Source of the DNA: an uncultured Pseudomonadota bacterium
GTDB lineage: Bacteria; Pseudomonadota; Alphaproteobacteria; RF32; CAG-239
Direction: 5' to 3'
Assembly (NCBI GenBank): GCA_949290295.1
Contig: CASERH010000012.1
Coordinates: forward strand, 1 to 34,299
Length of the DNA stretch: 34,299 bases
The position numbers were made by a program, and so were the translations under genes. The notes beneath the pieces were generated by a model. The model saw only the letters and a program-made list of their open reading frames with translations, was not told the DNA's origin and searched no databases. Of this stretch, positions 1 through 7,468 are shown piece by piece (within the stretch, counting starts at the first letter, position 1; every line of letters begins with the position of its first letter).

Positions 1-116
1 CGGGCGCTTCGCACTCCGCCGCCTGGCGGCCTCCCTTTGGTCGCTCTTCCTCGCTCCTATAAATTCGGAGCTCGGGCGTCAAACCAGCTTCGCTGGTTCA
101 ATCAAGCCTTACCAAA
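1..116. repeat. GC-rich non-coding module next to tRNA-Val
   Basis: This stretch is clearly more GC-rich than the neighbouring genes and holds no convincing gene. It contains small inverted repeats: GCCG/CGGC at about 19-31 and AACCAGC (82-88) pairing with GCTGGTT (92-98). By eye it resembles the module at 30383-30512, which also lies next to a tRNA. Both have a CCTC-CTTTG-TCG string, a CTCGG element followed by a CAAAC string, and then a TTCG...CTGGT...CAAGCC...TTA motif before the tRNA hairpin. Membership of one repeat family is inferred. The window begins inside it. Confidence 0.45.
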
Positions 117-157
117 CCATACACCAAACCCCGCACAAGGCGGGGTTTGGTGTATGG
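117..157 (-). terminator. 18-bp perfect hairpin overlapping the CCA end of tRNA-Val
   Basis: Arms 117-134 and 140-157 are perfect reverse complements, with loop ACAAG on the plus strand (CUUGU in the transcript). The tRNA's encoded CCA (155-157) forms the base of the stem. It is probably the tRNA terminator or 3'-processing hairpin. The U tract after it is short (UUU), so it is not a textbook terminator. The tRNA-Arg hairpin at 30547-30587 has the same arm length and loop. Confidence 0.7.
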
Positions 158-230
158 TGGGTGTGGCTGGGATCGAACCAGCGACCCCTACGATGTCAAC
201 GTAGTGCTCATACCACTGAGCTACACACCC
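155..230 (-). tRNA. tRNA-Val (anticodon GAC)
   Basis: Read on the minus strand, this folds as a complete cloverleaf of 76 nt. The acceptor stem is GGGTGTG/CACACCC, the anticodon stem CTACG/CGTAG with loop TTGACAT, and the T-stem GCTGG/CCAGC with loop TTCGATC. Discriminator A is followed by an encoded CCA. The anticodon is GAC, which reads Val codons GUC and GUU. Confidence 0.97.
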
Positions 231-252
231 GTTTCATCTTTTGGTGCCTATC

Positions 253-281
253 TTATTATCTTATACTTTTTCTTTTGGCAA
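253..281 (-). promoter_or_regulatory. Probable tRNA-Val promoter
   Basis: On the minus strand TTGCCA (276-281) is followed after 17 nt by TAATAA (253-258), about 22 nt upstream of the tRNA. tRNA-Arg has the same arrangement, TTGCAT-N17-TAATAA, each followed by G. The -10 match to TATAAT is modest; agreement between the two tRNA genes is the main support. Confidence 0.5.
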
Positions 282-395
282 GAACTTTTTTACATACCAA
301 CTTAATAAATCTCAAAAAAAAATTCCTATACAAAAATTTTTATCGACGTAAAGATAATCTATCTTTTATTTGAACTTTGAACTGGGACTCTTGCA

Positions 396-1082
396 ATGAA
401 AAAGTATCTTACATCTCCTTTAACCACCCCCATCTTCTTCTCCCTTATTTGGCTTGCCTGGATGTGTTTTATTTTTGTTTTTCAATATGATGCTCTGCCC
501 AATATTCTAGATGAAGAAACCGGCTATCTCGAATTTATTACAAACCTGGCTTATTTGCCTTTATTAATCGCCTTCATTTGCTTTGCAAAAACTTTTTGGA
601 ATAAATCTAAAAGCTCCAGAATCGATTTTATTCTTTTTGTTTTTCTTGGAATTTCAGCTTTCTTGAGAGAAAACGGAATCCAACATTGGATACCCTCTAA
701 AGATACTACCGCTTTTAAATCAAGATTTTTTCTAAACCCCGAAAACCCTTTGAACGAAAAAATTTTGGCCGGCTTTTTGCTCCTTCTCTTTTTTGCGGTC
801 ATTTTATATTTGGCGGTCAAATACACAAAATACTTGGTTACCTCCTTCTTTAAAATGAATCCTGTTACCTGGTCTATTGCCACACTTTGCACCTTAGGTG
901 TTCTCGGAAAATTTATAGACCGCTTCCCTTCAAACTATAAGCATAGTGGCGGTGTTGCCTTGCCAGAACAGCTACGCCTTAATCTTCAAGTTATGGAGGA
1001 AACTTCTGAAATCTTATTGCCTCTCATCGCCGCTTTTATACTTTTTCAGTATTGGCTCTTGAAGAAAAAGCCCCAAAATTAG
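396..1082 (+). CDS. Integral membrane protein of unknown function
   Basis: A 228-residue protein dominated by hydrophobic segments. I see likely membrane helices near residues 13-31, 49-63, 75-90, 125-142, 155-172 and 203-220, giving about six spans with a basic C-terminus. A polar stretch at about 90-120 (around RENGIQHWIPSKDTTAF) probably forms an exposed loop, and RENGIQHW looks like a conserved family signature. I do not recognise a named family. It stands alone on the plus strand between tRNA-Val and the amidohydrolase gene. The sequence before it (231-395) is very AT-rich and shows no clear Shine-Dalgarno site, so the start is chosen by reading frame and by the first hydrophobic segment. 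Confidence 0.75.
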   Translation: MKKYLTSPLTTPIFFSLIWLAWMCFIFVFQYDALPNILDEETGYLEFITNLAYLPLLIAFICFAKTFWNKSKSSRIDFILFVFLGISAFLRENGIQHWIPSKDTTAFKSRFFLNPENPLNEKILAGFLLLLFFAVILYLAVKYTKYLVTSFFKMNPVTWSIATLCTLGVLGKFIDRFPSNYKHSGGVALPEQLRLNLQVMEETSEILLPLIAAFILFQYWLLKKKPQN

Positions 1083-1104
1083 GGAATATTTAAGCTTTTT
1101 CTCG

Positions 1105-1136
1105 TATAATGCTCTTTACTCTCAAACAATAAGGAG
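1105..1136 (+). promoter_or_regulatory. Candidate -10 box and ribosome-binding site for the amidohydrolase
   Basis: TATAAT at 1105-1110 is a perfect -10 hexamer, and AAGGAG at 1131-1136 lies 7 nt before the GTG start at 1144. No good -35 is visible 16-18 nt upstream of the TATAAT, so the promoter is tentative while the ribosome-binding site is convincing. Confidence 0.4.
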
Positions 1137-1143
1137 CATTGGT

Positions 1144-1968
1144 GTGGATAGCAAAAAACTTGATTTCAGGGTTAATTATAAACCCCACAGCGGCAATCTT
1201 TTTCCGCCGGAATTTCTTGAAAACTCGGCCCTGAGCGAAAAAGAACTCCGCTCCTCAGAGGATTGTTTTGTCACCGAGATCATCAAACAAGCATCTGATG
1301 CAGGAATTCCGCTTATCAGCATGAATATCCCTCGCACGTTTGTCGATGCTAACCGCGATAAAATCGAAATTGATGACAAAATGTTTTTTGATGCTCCGCA
1401 AAGCTCCACCAATGCCGGAAGCCGACGTTGCCGTGTGGGGCTTGGCGTTATCCATAGAATCGTCTATCCAAATAAAAACATTTATGACGGGTTACTTTCT
1501 TACCAAGAAGGAATGGATAGAATCAAATATGTATATGATGCATACCACAAACGCTTGAAGCAACTCGTGGATAAATGCGTGCGCAAATTTGGTTTCTGCT
1601 TGCTGGTTGACTGCCACTCTATGCCGTCTATGATTTGCAATATCATGAATGAAGAAAAGCCTCTGGATTTTTGCATCTGCACCCTTTTTGATGAGAGTTG
1701 TCCTACCCAGATGTCCGAATTCCTAAGCCGAGCTTTGGAAGAGTTTGGGTATCGAGTTGAATTTAACCGCCCATATGCCGGTGCCTATATCGCTTTTAAT
1801 TACTGCCAGCCTCGCAAAAACATCTATACACTGCAACTGGAAATAAATCGCAGCCTCTATATGAATGAAAAAGCCCTAACAAAAAATAAGAATTTTCAAT
1901 CTGTTAGCAGCAATATTTGCCAGAGTATTCTGGCCTTGGCGAATTTTTTGCTGGATTTTAAAAAATAA
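1144..1968 (+). CDS. N-formylglutamate amidohydrolase family protein
   Basis: A 274-residue metal-dependent hydrolase of the N-formylglutamate amidohydrolase family, HutG/FGase type. Members remove the formyl group from N-formyl-glutamate at the end of one histidine-degradation route, or act on related N-acyl amino acids. Visible signatures are the N-terminal PHSGNLFP (His15), the DANRD segment at 68-72, LLVDCHSMPS with His158, and the late QLEINRSLYM stretch; these match the family metal and substrate site. The start is GTG, supported by AAGGAG just upstream. No other hut gene lies nearby, so the exact substrate is open. Confidence 0.85.
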   Translation: MDSKKLDFRVNYKPHSGNLFPPEFLENSALSEKELRSSEDCFVTEIIKQASDAGIPLISMNIPRTFVDANRDKIEIDDKMFFDAPQSSTNAGSRRCRVGLGVIHRIVYPNKNIYDGLLSYQEGMDRIKYVYDAYHKRLKQLVDKCVRKFGFCLLVDCHSMPSMICNIMNEEKPLDFCICTLFDESCPTQMSEFLSRALEEFGYRVEFNRPYAGAYIAFNYCQPRKNIYTLQLEINRSLYMNEKALTKNKNFQSVSSNICQSILALANFLLDFKK

Positions 1969-2028
1969 ATATGTTATAAGCCTCTCTTGTTTGTAAACTA
2001 TTTGTTAACTTTTGTAGCGAGTAGTTTT

Positions 2029-2163
2029 GGTTGGGCCGAGCATTTTCAGCCGGCGAAACCTTTGGATCACCAACCTCAGGTTATTTTATTTTTATGGTTG
2101 CCGTGAGACAAGTTGAAATTGGCACATTTGTTGCATGAGGGATACTTGTTGGCTAACCTGAGG
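2029..2163 (+). promoter_or_regulatory. Structured leader with alternative pairings ahead of the transglycosylase gene
   Basis: GGTTGG (2029-2034) can pair with CCAACC (2070-2075), enclosing GCCG/CGGC (2035-2038/2051-2054). Separately, CCTCAGGTTA (2074-2083) is an exact reverse complement of TAACCTGAGG (2154-2163), which contains the GAGG that would serve as Shine-Dalgarno for the start at 2174. The two pairings share bases 2074-2075, so they compete. I match it to no known riboswitch class; a switch function is inferred. Confidence 0.4.
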
Positions 2164-2173
2164 GAATAGAGGG

Positions 2174-2914
2174 ATGCGACTTTTCGTATCGAATATTTTA
2201 ATGCTTTTGTTAATATTGCTGATGTTTATTCAGCCAGTACAGGCTCGAGCTTACTCCGAATTTCATGATGACGCTCTGGTTTGTATGGAAGCCACACAAA
2301 AACTTGAAAAAGAATATCAAATAAAAGAACACCTCTTGACCACTATCTCCAGTGTTGAAACCGGACGCTGGGATGCAAAACGCCAACAAACTCTTGCTTG
2401 GCCGTGGACAGTGAATGCTCAAGGCAAAGGAACCTTCTTTAGAACCAAAGCCGAGGCCGTTCGTGAGGTTAAACGCCTGCAAAGAGCCGGCGTGAAAAGT
2501 ATTGATGTCGGATGTATGCAAATTAACTTGGCCTACCACCCCGACGCCTTCAAGAGTGTGGAAGAAGCTTTTGATCCGCAGAAAAATGTGGAGTATAGCG
2601 CGAAATTCTTAACTAAGCTCTACAAGAGAAAAGGAAATGACTGGATTAAGGCCGCCATGGCTTATCATTCCAGCGCGCCGAAAAAAGCTCAGATTTATAA
2701 GAAAAAATTGGCTAAAGCCTATGAAAAAGTTAAGACCGCTTTCAACACCAACCCTCACCTGTTTGGAAAAGAAGGGCAAAAGATGGCTAAAAAACTTGCA
2801 AGCACTCGTGTTTATGCTACAAATAAAACAAGAATTGAACAAAATGTAGCAAACAAGGCTAATGCTTGGCGTGAGGCAAAATTGGAAGAATATCGCCGGA
2901 GCAAGCGCCAATAA
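2174..2914 (+). CDS. Secreted lytic-transglycosylase (SLT) domain protein
   Basis: A 246-residue exported protein. Residues 1-24 form a typical signal peptide with a long leucine/isoleucine core, likely cleaved near PVQARA. The following domain looks like a soluble lytic transglycosylase fold: the probable catalytic glutamate is Glu62 in ISSVETGRW, GCMQINLAYHP supplies the conserved GxMQIN-type motif, and FDPQKNVEYSAKFL the helix that normally follows. Such enzymes cut the MurNAc-GlcNAc bond of peptidoglycan in the periplasm. The last 70 residues are lysine-rich and probably helical, beyond the catalytic core. A GAGG at 2160-2163 is the likely ribosome-binding site and may be masked by the upstream leader. 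The next gene starts 20 bp downstream. Confidence 0.82.
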   Translation: MRLFVSNILMLLLILLMFIQPVQARAYSEFHDDALVCMEATQKLEKEYQIKEHLLTTISSVETGRWDAKRQQTLAWPWTVNAQGKGTFFRTKAEAVREVKRLQRAGVKSIDVGCMQINLAYHPDAFKSVEEAFDPQKNVEYSAKFLTKLYKRKGNDWIKAAMAYHSSAPKKAQIYKKKLAKAYEKVKTAFNTNPHLFGKEGQKMAKKLASTRVYATNKTRIEQNVANKANAWREAKLEEYRRSKRQ

Positions 2915-2933
2915 TAGAACTTTTAAGGCTTAA

Positions 2934-4430
2934 ATGGATAGGTATTTTTCAGAACCCGGATTGTTTTGGCGGCCACTTGGCGGTAACAATATAGATCAAA
3001 TCAGCGGGCATTGCTACCAGTATACCGACATTAAAGAACTTAAATCCGGCCTTAAAGCTTCAACTATTGTGGTTGACCTTGGAAAGTTTGATAATCACCA
3101 GGCTTTGGGGGTTAGAAACTCGGTAGCGGCGGTTCCAGATATCAGGGAGCTCCTGCAAACCCCGTTTCTTAACCCCGAAGCTATTTTTTTGACTCACTCT
3201 CACCCTGATCACCTTAACGGAATTGTTCACTATCTTAAGGCCGGATATTCTCTGCCACCGCTGTTTGGCGGAAAATATACCCTCATGATTTTGGAGGAGC
3301 TTTATGATGAATTTGCAGTTCCTCGCCGCAGCCGCCCAAAGTTTAACATTATTCAGGATGGAGATGTTATCAGGTGCGGATCCCTTAAAATAGAAGTTGT
3401 ATCATCTTCTCACACCTGTTTTGACAGTTTCGGCCTTATCATTAAAGCCTTTGACGGCACAACCGTTTACCACACCGGGGATATGAAAACCGATAACAGC
3501 ACTTATTTTCGCAAACCGACAAATCTTAAACGCTTACACCAACTGGCCGGAAAGATAAATTTCTCGGTAGCTGACTTTTGCGGCATTACCTCTGATGGAA
3601 TCGCCGTACGCGAGGTTGACACTTTCAAAAAACTTGTTGAGCTCATCAAGAAATCTCACAAAAGAAAAATCTTTATTCCCGTATACCCAACTCACGCGGA
3701 GATGTATTTGGTGGCTTTTTTGGCGGCGCTTAAGCTCAAGAAAAATGTCATCTTTTATGGAAACCATGATTTTTATATCTACCTTGAGCAGATAAAAAAA
3801 TATGGAATCGACTTTAAAAAGATGGCTGGAAATCGCGTAAAAATTGTTGTCGGAACTCCTGTTGATGTGGAGGCCTTGGGTGATGATTTTGCGGTTATCG
3901 GCACGTTTAACAATATCGGCAATTTTTTTGATGACAGCAGCTCCGATAGCTTTGGGATTATAACCTCAAGCACGTTTTTTAATCCTTTGCGCGGGCAGTT
4001 CAATGCCAGAAACATCCGCTTTGTAGATGTTAAAGACTACCCTGTGTTGCAAGGCTATGGGCATGGATTTTTAGGCGATTACGAAATTATCAATAATATC
4101 CTACAAGCACCCCTTTTTATTCCGACACATTGCCCGATATATGTTATTGACAGTTTTCGGGAGCTGGCTCAATATATCGGAATAAGGATTTGTGAGCCAA
4201 CAGCACGCAACAATCATCTTTACAGGCTTAAGGGAGACTCTTTTGAGCTTATAAAAGAAAATCCTGCTACTTGGCTGGTGGTTAATTACGTCAATGACCA
4301 GGCTATCTTTACTGAAGTATGGCAAAAGCCTACCTCCGGAGCAGGATTTCTGAAACGCACTTTTAGTGCCAGACGGTGTCGGAACCAATTTAAAATGTTG
4401 CTGCATAAGCGCAAACAGCAGGGAAAATAA
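2934..4430 (+). CDS. RNase J-like metallo-beta-lactamase-fold hydrolase
   Basis: A 498-residue MBL-fold protein. Metal-binding motif II is THSHPDH (His88, His90, Asp92, His93); His160 (SSSHTCFDS) and Asp183 (VYHTGDMKTD) fit motifs III and IV. The spacing and the GDMKTD motif resemble ribonuclease J more than small MBL hydrolases. Residues 240-410 would correspond to the inserted beta-CASP region, and FIPTHCPIYV near 400 gives a late histidine. It is shorter than typical RNase J (about 550) and lacks an obvious long C-terminal domain, so I treat it as a divergent paralogue probably acting on nucleic acid, not as the housekeeping RNase J. It lies 20 bp after the transglycosylase gene and 2 bp before the thioesterase gene, suggesting co-transcription. 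Confidence 0.72.
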   Translation: MDRYFSEPGLFWRPLGGNNIDQISGHCYQYTDIKELKSGLKASTIVVDLGKFDNHQALGVRNSVAAVPDIRELLQTPFLNPEAIFLTHSHPDHLNGIVHYLKAGYSLPPLFGGKYTLMILEELYDEFAVPRRSRPKFNIIQDGDVIRCGSLKIEVVSSSHTCFDSFGLIIKAFDGTTVYHTGDMKTDNSTYFRKPTNLKRLHQLAGKINFSVADFCGITSDGIAVREVDTFKKLVELIKKSHKRKIFIPVYPTHAEMYLVAFLAALKLKKNVIFYGNHDFYIYLEQIKKYGIDFKKMAGNRVKIVVGTPVDVEALGDDFAVIGTFNNIGNFFDDSSSDSFGIITSSTFFNPLRGQFNARNIRFVDVKDYPVLQGYGHGFLGDYEIINNILQAPLFIPTHCPIYVIDSFRELAQYIGIRICEPTARNNHLYRLKGDSFELIKENPATWLVVNYVNDQAIFTEVWQKPTSGAGFLKRTFSARRCRNQFKMLLHKRKQQGK

Positions 4431-4432
4431 AG

Positions 4433-5170
4433 ATGGAAGTAACGAAATTTATAAGTGAATATAATATTCGCAGTTATGAGTGTGATCGCAACAATAATCT
4501 CCGCATTTTGACACTAATGAATATTTTTCAGGATATGGCAGATAATCACGCTAAAGAAATGGGCCTGGGAATCGATTATGTCCTCTCAAAAGGATTTGCC
4601 TGGGTTGGCACAAACTATGTTTTGGATATTGAACGCTTGCCCAAAATGCATGAACATATCAGAATTGAAACCTGGCCATCTGAAGAAAAACGTTTGGGCG
4701 CCATTAGAGAGTTTGAGGTTTTTGGAGAAAACAACAAAAGCATCATCCAAGCCTCTAGCCAATGGGTGCTGATTGACTTTAAGAAAAAACGCCCCATCGG
4801 CCTTAGGGAAAATCTGCCCGAGTATGCCGTGTTGCCGCAAAAAGTTTTGGAAACGGATTTTCCCAAGCTTCCGGAGGTGGAGCGGGTGGATGAAGAAGCC
4901 AAGTTCAGAGTTCGGTTTGATGATATTGATATGAACAGGCATGTTAACAATGCCGTTTATGTCTTGTGGGCCAGCGAATCCGTGCCGCCGGAATTTCGGC
5001 TTGAGCACGACCCCAAACATATTGAAATTTGTTTTAAAAAAGAAGGACATATGGGCGAGAAAATCAAGGTAAGCACCCAATGTGAGGGGCTGCATACTTT
5101 CCATAGCATTCGTACTTATGACAGCGACGAAGCCAGAGAACTTGCCAGAGCTTATATTGAATGGGGTTAA
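4433..5170 (+). CDS. Acyl-ACP thioesterase
   Basis: A 245-residue double hot-dog protein of the acyl-ACP thioesterase family, which releases fatty acids from acyl carrier protein. The N-terminal hot dog starts with a YEIR-like NIRSYECDRN and the helix LTLMNIFQDMADNHA; the second begins at about 155, with FDDIDMNRHVNNAVYV carrying the family's acidic, Asn and His residues (Asp166, Asn168, His170). The start is 2 bp after the RNase J-like gene stop, so the two are probably translated from one message. It converges tail to tail with mntP with almost no gap. Confidence 0.85.
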   Translation: MEVTKFISEYNIRSYECDRNNNLRILTLMNIFQDMADNHAKEMGLGIDYVLSKGFAWVGTNYVLDIERLPKMHEHIRIETWPSEEKRLGAIREFEVFGENNKSIIQASSQWVLIDFKKKRPIGLRENLPEYAVLPQKVLETDFPKLPEVERVDEEAKFRVRFDDIDMNRHVNNAVYVLWASESVPPEFRLEHDPKHIEICFKKEGHMGEKIKVSTQCEGLHTFHSIRTYDSDEARELARAYIEWG

Positions 5171-5172
5171 AC

Positions 5173-5736
5173 TTAAGCAGATAGGTGCTCAAACAATATC
5201 TTACAGCCCAGCCCTATCAAAATGATGCCTGATGACATTTCCAGCCATTTGGTGGGAAACTTTTTGAATATCCGGCAAAAATTAAACCCTATGCAGGAGC
5301 AGGCAAAGGTTGTCAGCCCAATTACGGCGGCAGAGCTCCAGACCGGTGCCTTTACAAAGTAAAGCATGGAGCCACTGACAAAGGCGTCTATGGATGTGGC
5401 CAGCCCTATTAAAAACAAAACCTTCAAAGACAAGGTCTTATCCAACTTATTCTGGCATTCACAGCTTTTGAGAGAATCCGTTATCACTTTTAAGCCCAAC
5501 ATCAGAAACACAAAAAACGCTATCCAGTGGTCAACCTGCTCTATTTGATGATAAATCGTGCGAGCGCCAAACCACCCTAACACGGGCATGATAAACTGCC
5601 CCGAACCGGTGGCAAAGGCAATCTTTAGAGCTGAGCGGCCTTTTTTCTTTTTGATAACCAGGCCATATGAAAAGGCCACCACAAATGCATCTACTGACAA
5701 TGCCAAAGCCAAAAACCAGATATCTAACCAGCTCAC
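5173..5736 (-). CDS. mntP: Putative manganese efflux pump MntP
   Basis: A 187-residue inner-membrane protein with six predicted spans and an internal repeat: LALALSVDAFVVAFSYG near the N-terminus and LIGLATSIDAFVSGSM in the second half. These paired SxDAF motifs contribute the acidic metal-binding residues of the MntP (YebN) family, which exports excess Mn2+. The start is GTG at 5734-5736, preceded by GGAGAG about 7 nt away. The short divergent spacer to the next gene leaves no room for the yybP-ykoY Mn riboswitch that precedes mntP in some bacteria. Confidence 0.88.
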   Translation of the reverse strand: MSWLDIWFLALALSVDAFVVAFSYGLVIKKKKGRSALKIAFATGSGQFIMPVLGWFGARTIYHQIEQVDHWIAFFVFLMLGLKVITDSLKSCECQNKLDKTLSLKVLFLIGLATSIDAFVSGSMLYFVKAPVWSSAAVIGLTTFACSCIGFNFCRIFKKFPTKWLEMSSGIILIGLGCKILFEHLSA

Positions 5737-5806
5737 GATGTTTCTCTCCTGTTGTTTTTTTTATTTTTTGCCGCTATTATGCCCCTAAATTAAAGGAGCT
5801 TGATTT

Positions 5807-6535
5807 ATGCCAGATTATACCGAAGATTATTTATTAGACAAGAAAATTAAAATTTTTCAGCCCAACGATGGATACCGTGCCGCGATTGACGCTGTTTTGC
5901 TCTCCGCGGCGGTTGAAAAACTGCGCCCTGGCGATAACATCTTGGACATGGGGTCCGGAACCGGGGCTGTCAGCCTTTGTCTGGCGCAAAGATTTTTTGA
6001 ACTCGCCCCGCAAATTACCGGGGTTGAGATTCAGCCCATGCTGGCAGAACTTTCCAACATGAGTGCTACCGCCAATAATTTTTCTTTTCTTAAATACATC
6101 AACGCAAACATTTTTGATTGCGGCCTGCCTTTTTGCTCTTTTGCTCATGTGGTTTCAAATCCGCCTTATTTTGAACAAAATATGCCAACTTCTCCCAAGG
6201 CCGGTAAAGCTACCGCTCACAACTTTAACCAAACCTCTCTTACTCAATGGGTTAATCTTTGCATTAAGATGATTAAGCCTCAGGGATATTTCTATATGGT
6301 CAACCGCGCTCAAGCATTGGATGAAATCTTAAACGCTATCGGCACAAAACTTGGCGATATTGAAATCTTTCCTATCTACTCCAAAGCCGAGCAAGACGCT
6401 AAACGCATCATTATCCGCGCAAAAAAAGACAGCAAAGCTCCCCTATCCATTGCGGCGCCAATAATTATTCATCAGGCTGACGGGAGCTACTCTCAACGGG
6501 CAGAAGCAATCCTAAGAGGCGGAAAAAGTTTGTAA
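5807..6535 (+). CDS. TrmN6-like tRNA1(Val) A37 N6-methyltransferase
   Basis: A 242-residue class I SAM-dependent methyltransferase. The SAM loop is LDMGSGTGAVSLCLA (about 46-60), GVEIQP at about 72-77 supplies the acidic ribose-binding residue, and SNPPYF (Asn118-Phe122) is the NPPY catalytic motif of N6-adenine methyltransferases. The early QPNDGYRAAIDAVLL segment is typical of the TrmN6/YfiC group, which methylates A37 of tRNA1(Val). The start is ATG with AAAGGAG upstream. It is divergent from mntP across 70 bp and precedes the rpmH promoter. The family is secure, the exact tRNA substrate inferred. Confidence 0.83.
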   Translation: MPDYTEDYLLDKKIKIFQPNDGYRAAIDAVLLSAAVEKLRPGDNILDMGSGTGAVSLCLAQRFFELAPQITGVEIQPMLAELSNMSATANNFSFLKYINANIFDCGLPFCSFAHVVSNPPYFEQNMPTSPKAGKATAHNFNQTSLTQWVNLCIKMIKPQGYFYMVNRAQALDEILNAIGTKLGDIEIFPIYSKAEQDAKRIIIRAKKDSKAPLSIAAPIIIHQADGSYSQRAEAILRGGKSL

Positions 6536-6542
6536 ATTTGTG

Positions 6543-6571
6543 TTGACAGAAACTATTTATGCCTTTATAAG
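6543..6571 (+). promoter_or_regulatory. Strong sigma-70 promoter for the rpmH operon
   Basis: A perfect -35 TTGACA (6543-6548), an optimal 17-nt spacer and -10 TATAAG (6566-6571) begin 7 bp after the preceding stop codon. Transcription would start near 6578, giving a leader of about 70 nt before rpmH. Confidence 0.85.
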
Positions 6572-6585
6572 CTTTCTTACCCGAG

Positions 6586-6614
6586 AACCTTAATCTGGTT
6601 TGAGATTAATGGTT
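6586..6614 (+). promoter_or_regulatory. Hairpin in the rpmH leader
   Basis: AACCTTAATCT (6586-6596) pairs with AGATTAATGGTT (6603-6614) with one bulged T, loop GGTTTG. It lies between the promoter and the ribosome-binding site and has no U tract, so it is not a terminator. A role in mRNA stability or feedback by L34 is only a guess. Confidence 0.45.
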
Positions 6615-6645
6615 TTAAATAACAATAATTAACCGGAGAATTAAA

Positions 6646-6780
6646 ATGAAACGTACCTATCAACCCAGTAAGCTGGTTAGAACTCGTCGTCACGGCTTCC
6701 GCACCCGTATGGCTACCGCCGGCGGACGCAAGGTTTTAGCTGCCCGCAGAGCCAGAGGCCGTAAAAAACTTTCGGCCTAA
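6646..6780 (+). CDS. rpmH: 50S ribosomal protein L34
   Basis: A 44-residue, very basic protein beginning [19 protein letters not shown] and ending [10 protein letters not shown], with the [15 protein letters not shown] core, all typical of L34. It is a structural protein of the large ribosomal subunit. CCGGAG lies 7 nt before the ATG. rnpA starts 3 bp after its stop, the usual bacterial arrangement. Confidence 0.97.
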   Translation: MKRTYQPSKLVRTRRHGFRTRMATAGGRKVLAARRARGRKKLSA

Positions 6781-6783
6781 GCG

Positions 6784-7188
6784 ATGAAAGTTCTTATCTT
6801 AAAAAAAAGAAAAGATTTTGTCAGAGCCGCCAAGGGATATAAATCGGTGATGCCGACTTTGATCCTCCAGGCGGCTCAAAGTTTATCCATGCGCAACAAA
6901 GAGGTGTTGCAAGACGGATGTTATCTCGGCTTTACCGCCACCAAAAAACTCGGCAAGGCTCATCTTCGCAACCGCACCAAACGACGCCTACGGGCCGCAG
7001 CACGTTTGTGTTTTCCCGAATTGGCAAAAGCCGGGTTGGACTATGTCTTAATTGGACGCTACAATACCGCCGATGCTAAATTTGAACGCTTGGTTTCTGA
7101 CATGAAGCGCGCTATTGGCACCATTAATTCTCAGATTGAAGCAGAGGAAACTGCCCACCATGAAATATCTGATGATTGCGCTGATTAA
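6784..7188 (+). CDS. rnpA: Ribonuclease P protein component
   Basis: A 134-residue basic protein, the protein subunit of RNase P, which helps the catalytic RNA remove 5' leaders from pre-tRNAs. The signature is [19 protein letters not shown] (the RNR motif) at about 58-77, with an N-terminal KKRKDFVRA segment. Its reading frame continues 29 bp into yidD. The acidic C-terminal tail ([16 protein letters not shown]) is an extension past the core and is the part that overlaps yidD. Confidence 0.95.
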   Translation: MKVLILKKRKDFVRAAKGYKSVMPTLILQAAQSLSMRNKEVLQDGCYLGFTATKKLGKAHLRNRTKRRLRAAARLCFPELAKAGLDYVLIGRYNTADAKFERLVSDMKRAIGTINSQIEAEETAHHEISDDCAD

Positions 7189-7390
7189 ATTTTATCAAAA
7201 CTGTATATCTCCTTTGTTGCCAAGTGTGTGCCGCTATAAGCCTACTTGCTCTGAATATTTTATTCAGGCCTTGCAAATTCACGGCGTTTTGAAAGGTTCT
7301 ATTTTGGGGATTAAACGAATCCTTCGTTGCCATCCGTGGGGTGGCTCCGGCTACGACCCGGTACCGCCGAAACAAAAGCGTGAAAACTAA
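7160..7390 (+). CDS. yidD: Membrane protein insertion efficiency factor YidD
   Basis: A 76-residue protein starting [18 protein letters not shown] and carrying the family core [15 protein letters not shown] followed by [20 protein letters not shown]. YidD is a small amphipathic, membrane-associated factor that aids YidC-dependent insertion. The ATG at 7160 is preferred over the in-frame ATG at 7115 because homologues start at this point and AGAGGAAA precedes it. It overlaps rnpA by 29 bp, as in many proteobacteria. Confidence 0.93.
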   Translation: MKYLMIALIKFYQNCISPLLPSVCRYKPTCSEYFIQALQIHGVLKGSILGIKRILRCHPWGGSGYDPVPPKQKREN

Positions 7391-7468
7391 TTTATCTGCT
7401 TGCTTTGGCTGCAAAAATATACTACATATAACCAGTGTTTTATTTTGAATTTTAGGAGTTTTGGGTTT

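Noticed and set aside
161-373. 70-residue frame across tRNA-Val
   Set aside because: It begins inside the tRNA gene on the opposite strand and has no protein-like pattern.
4586-5104. 172-residue minus-strand frame within the thioesterase gene
   Set aside because: It is a complete shadow of a well-supported gene and matches no family.
5737-5806. yybP-ykoY manganese riboswitch before mntP
   Set aside because: The 70-bp spacer is too short and shows none of the conserved structure.
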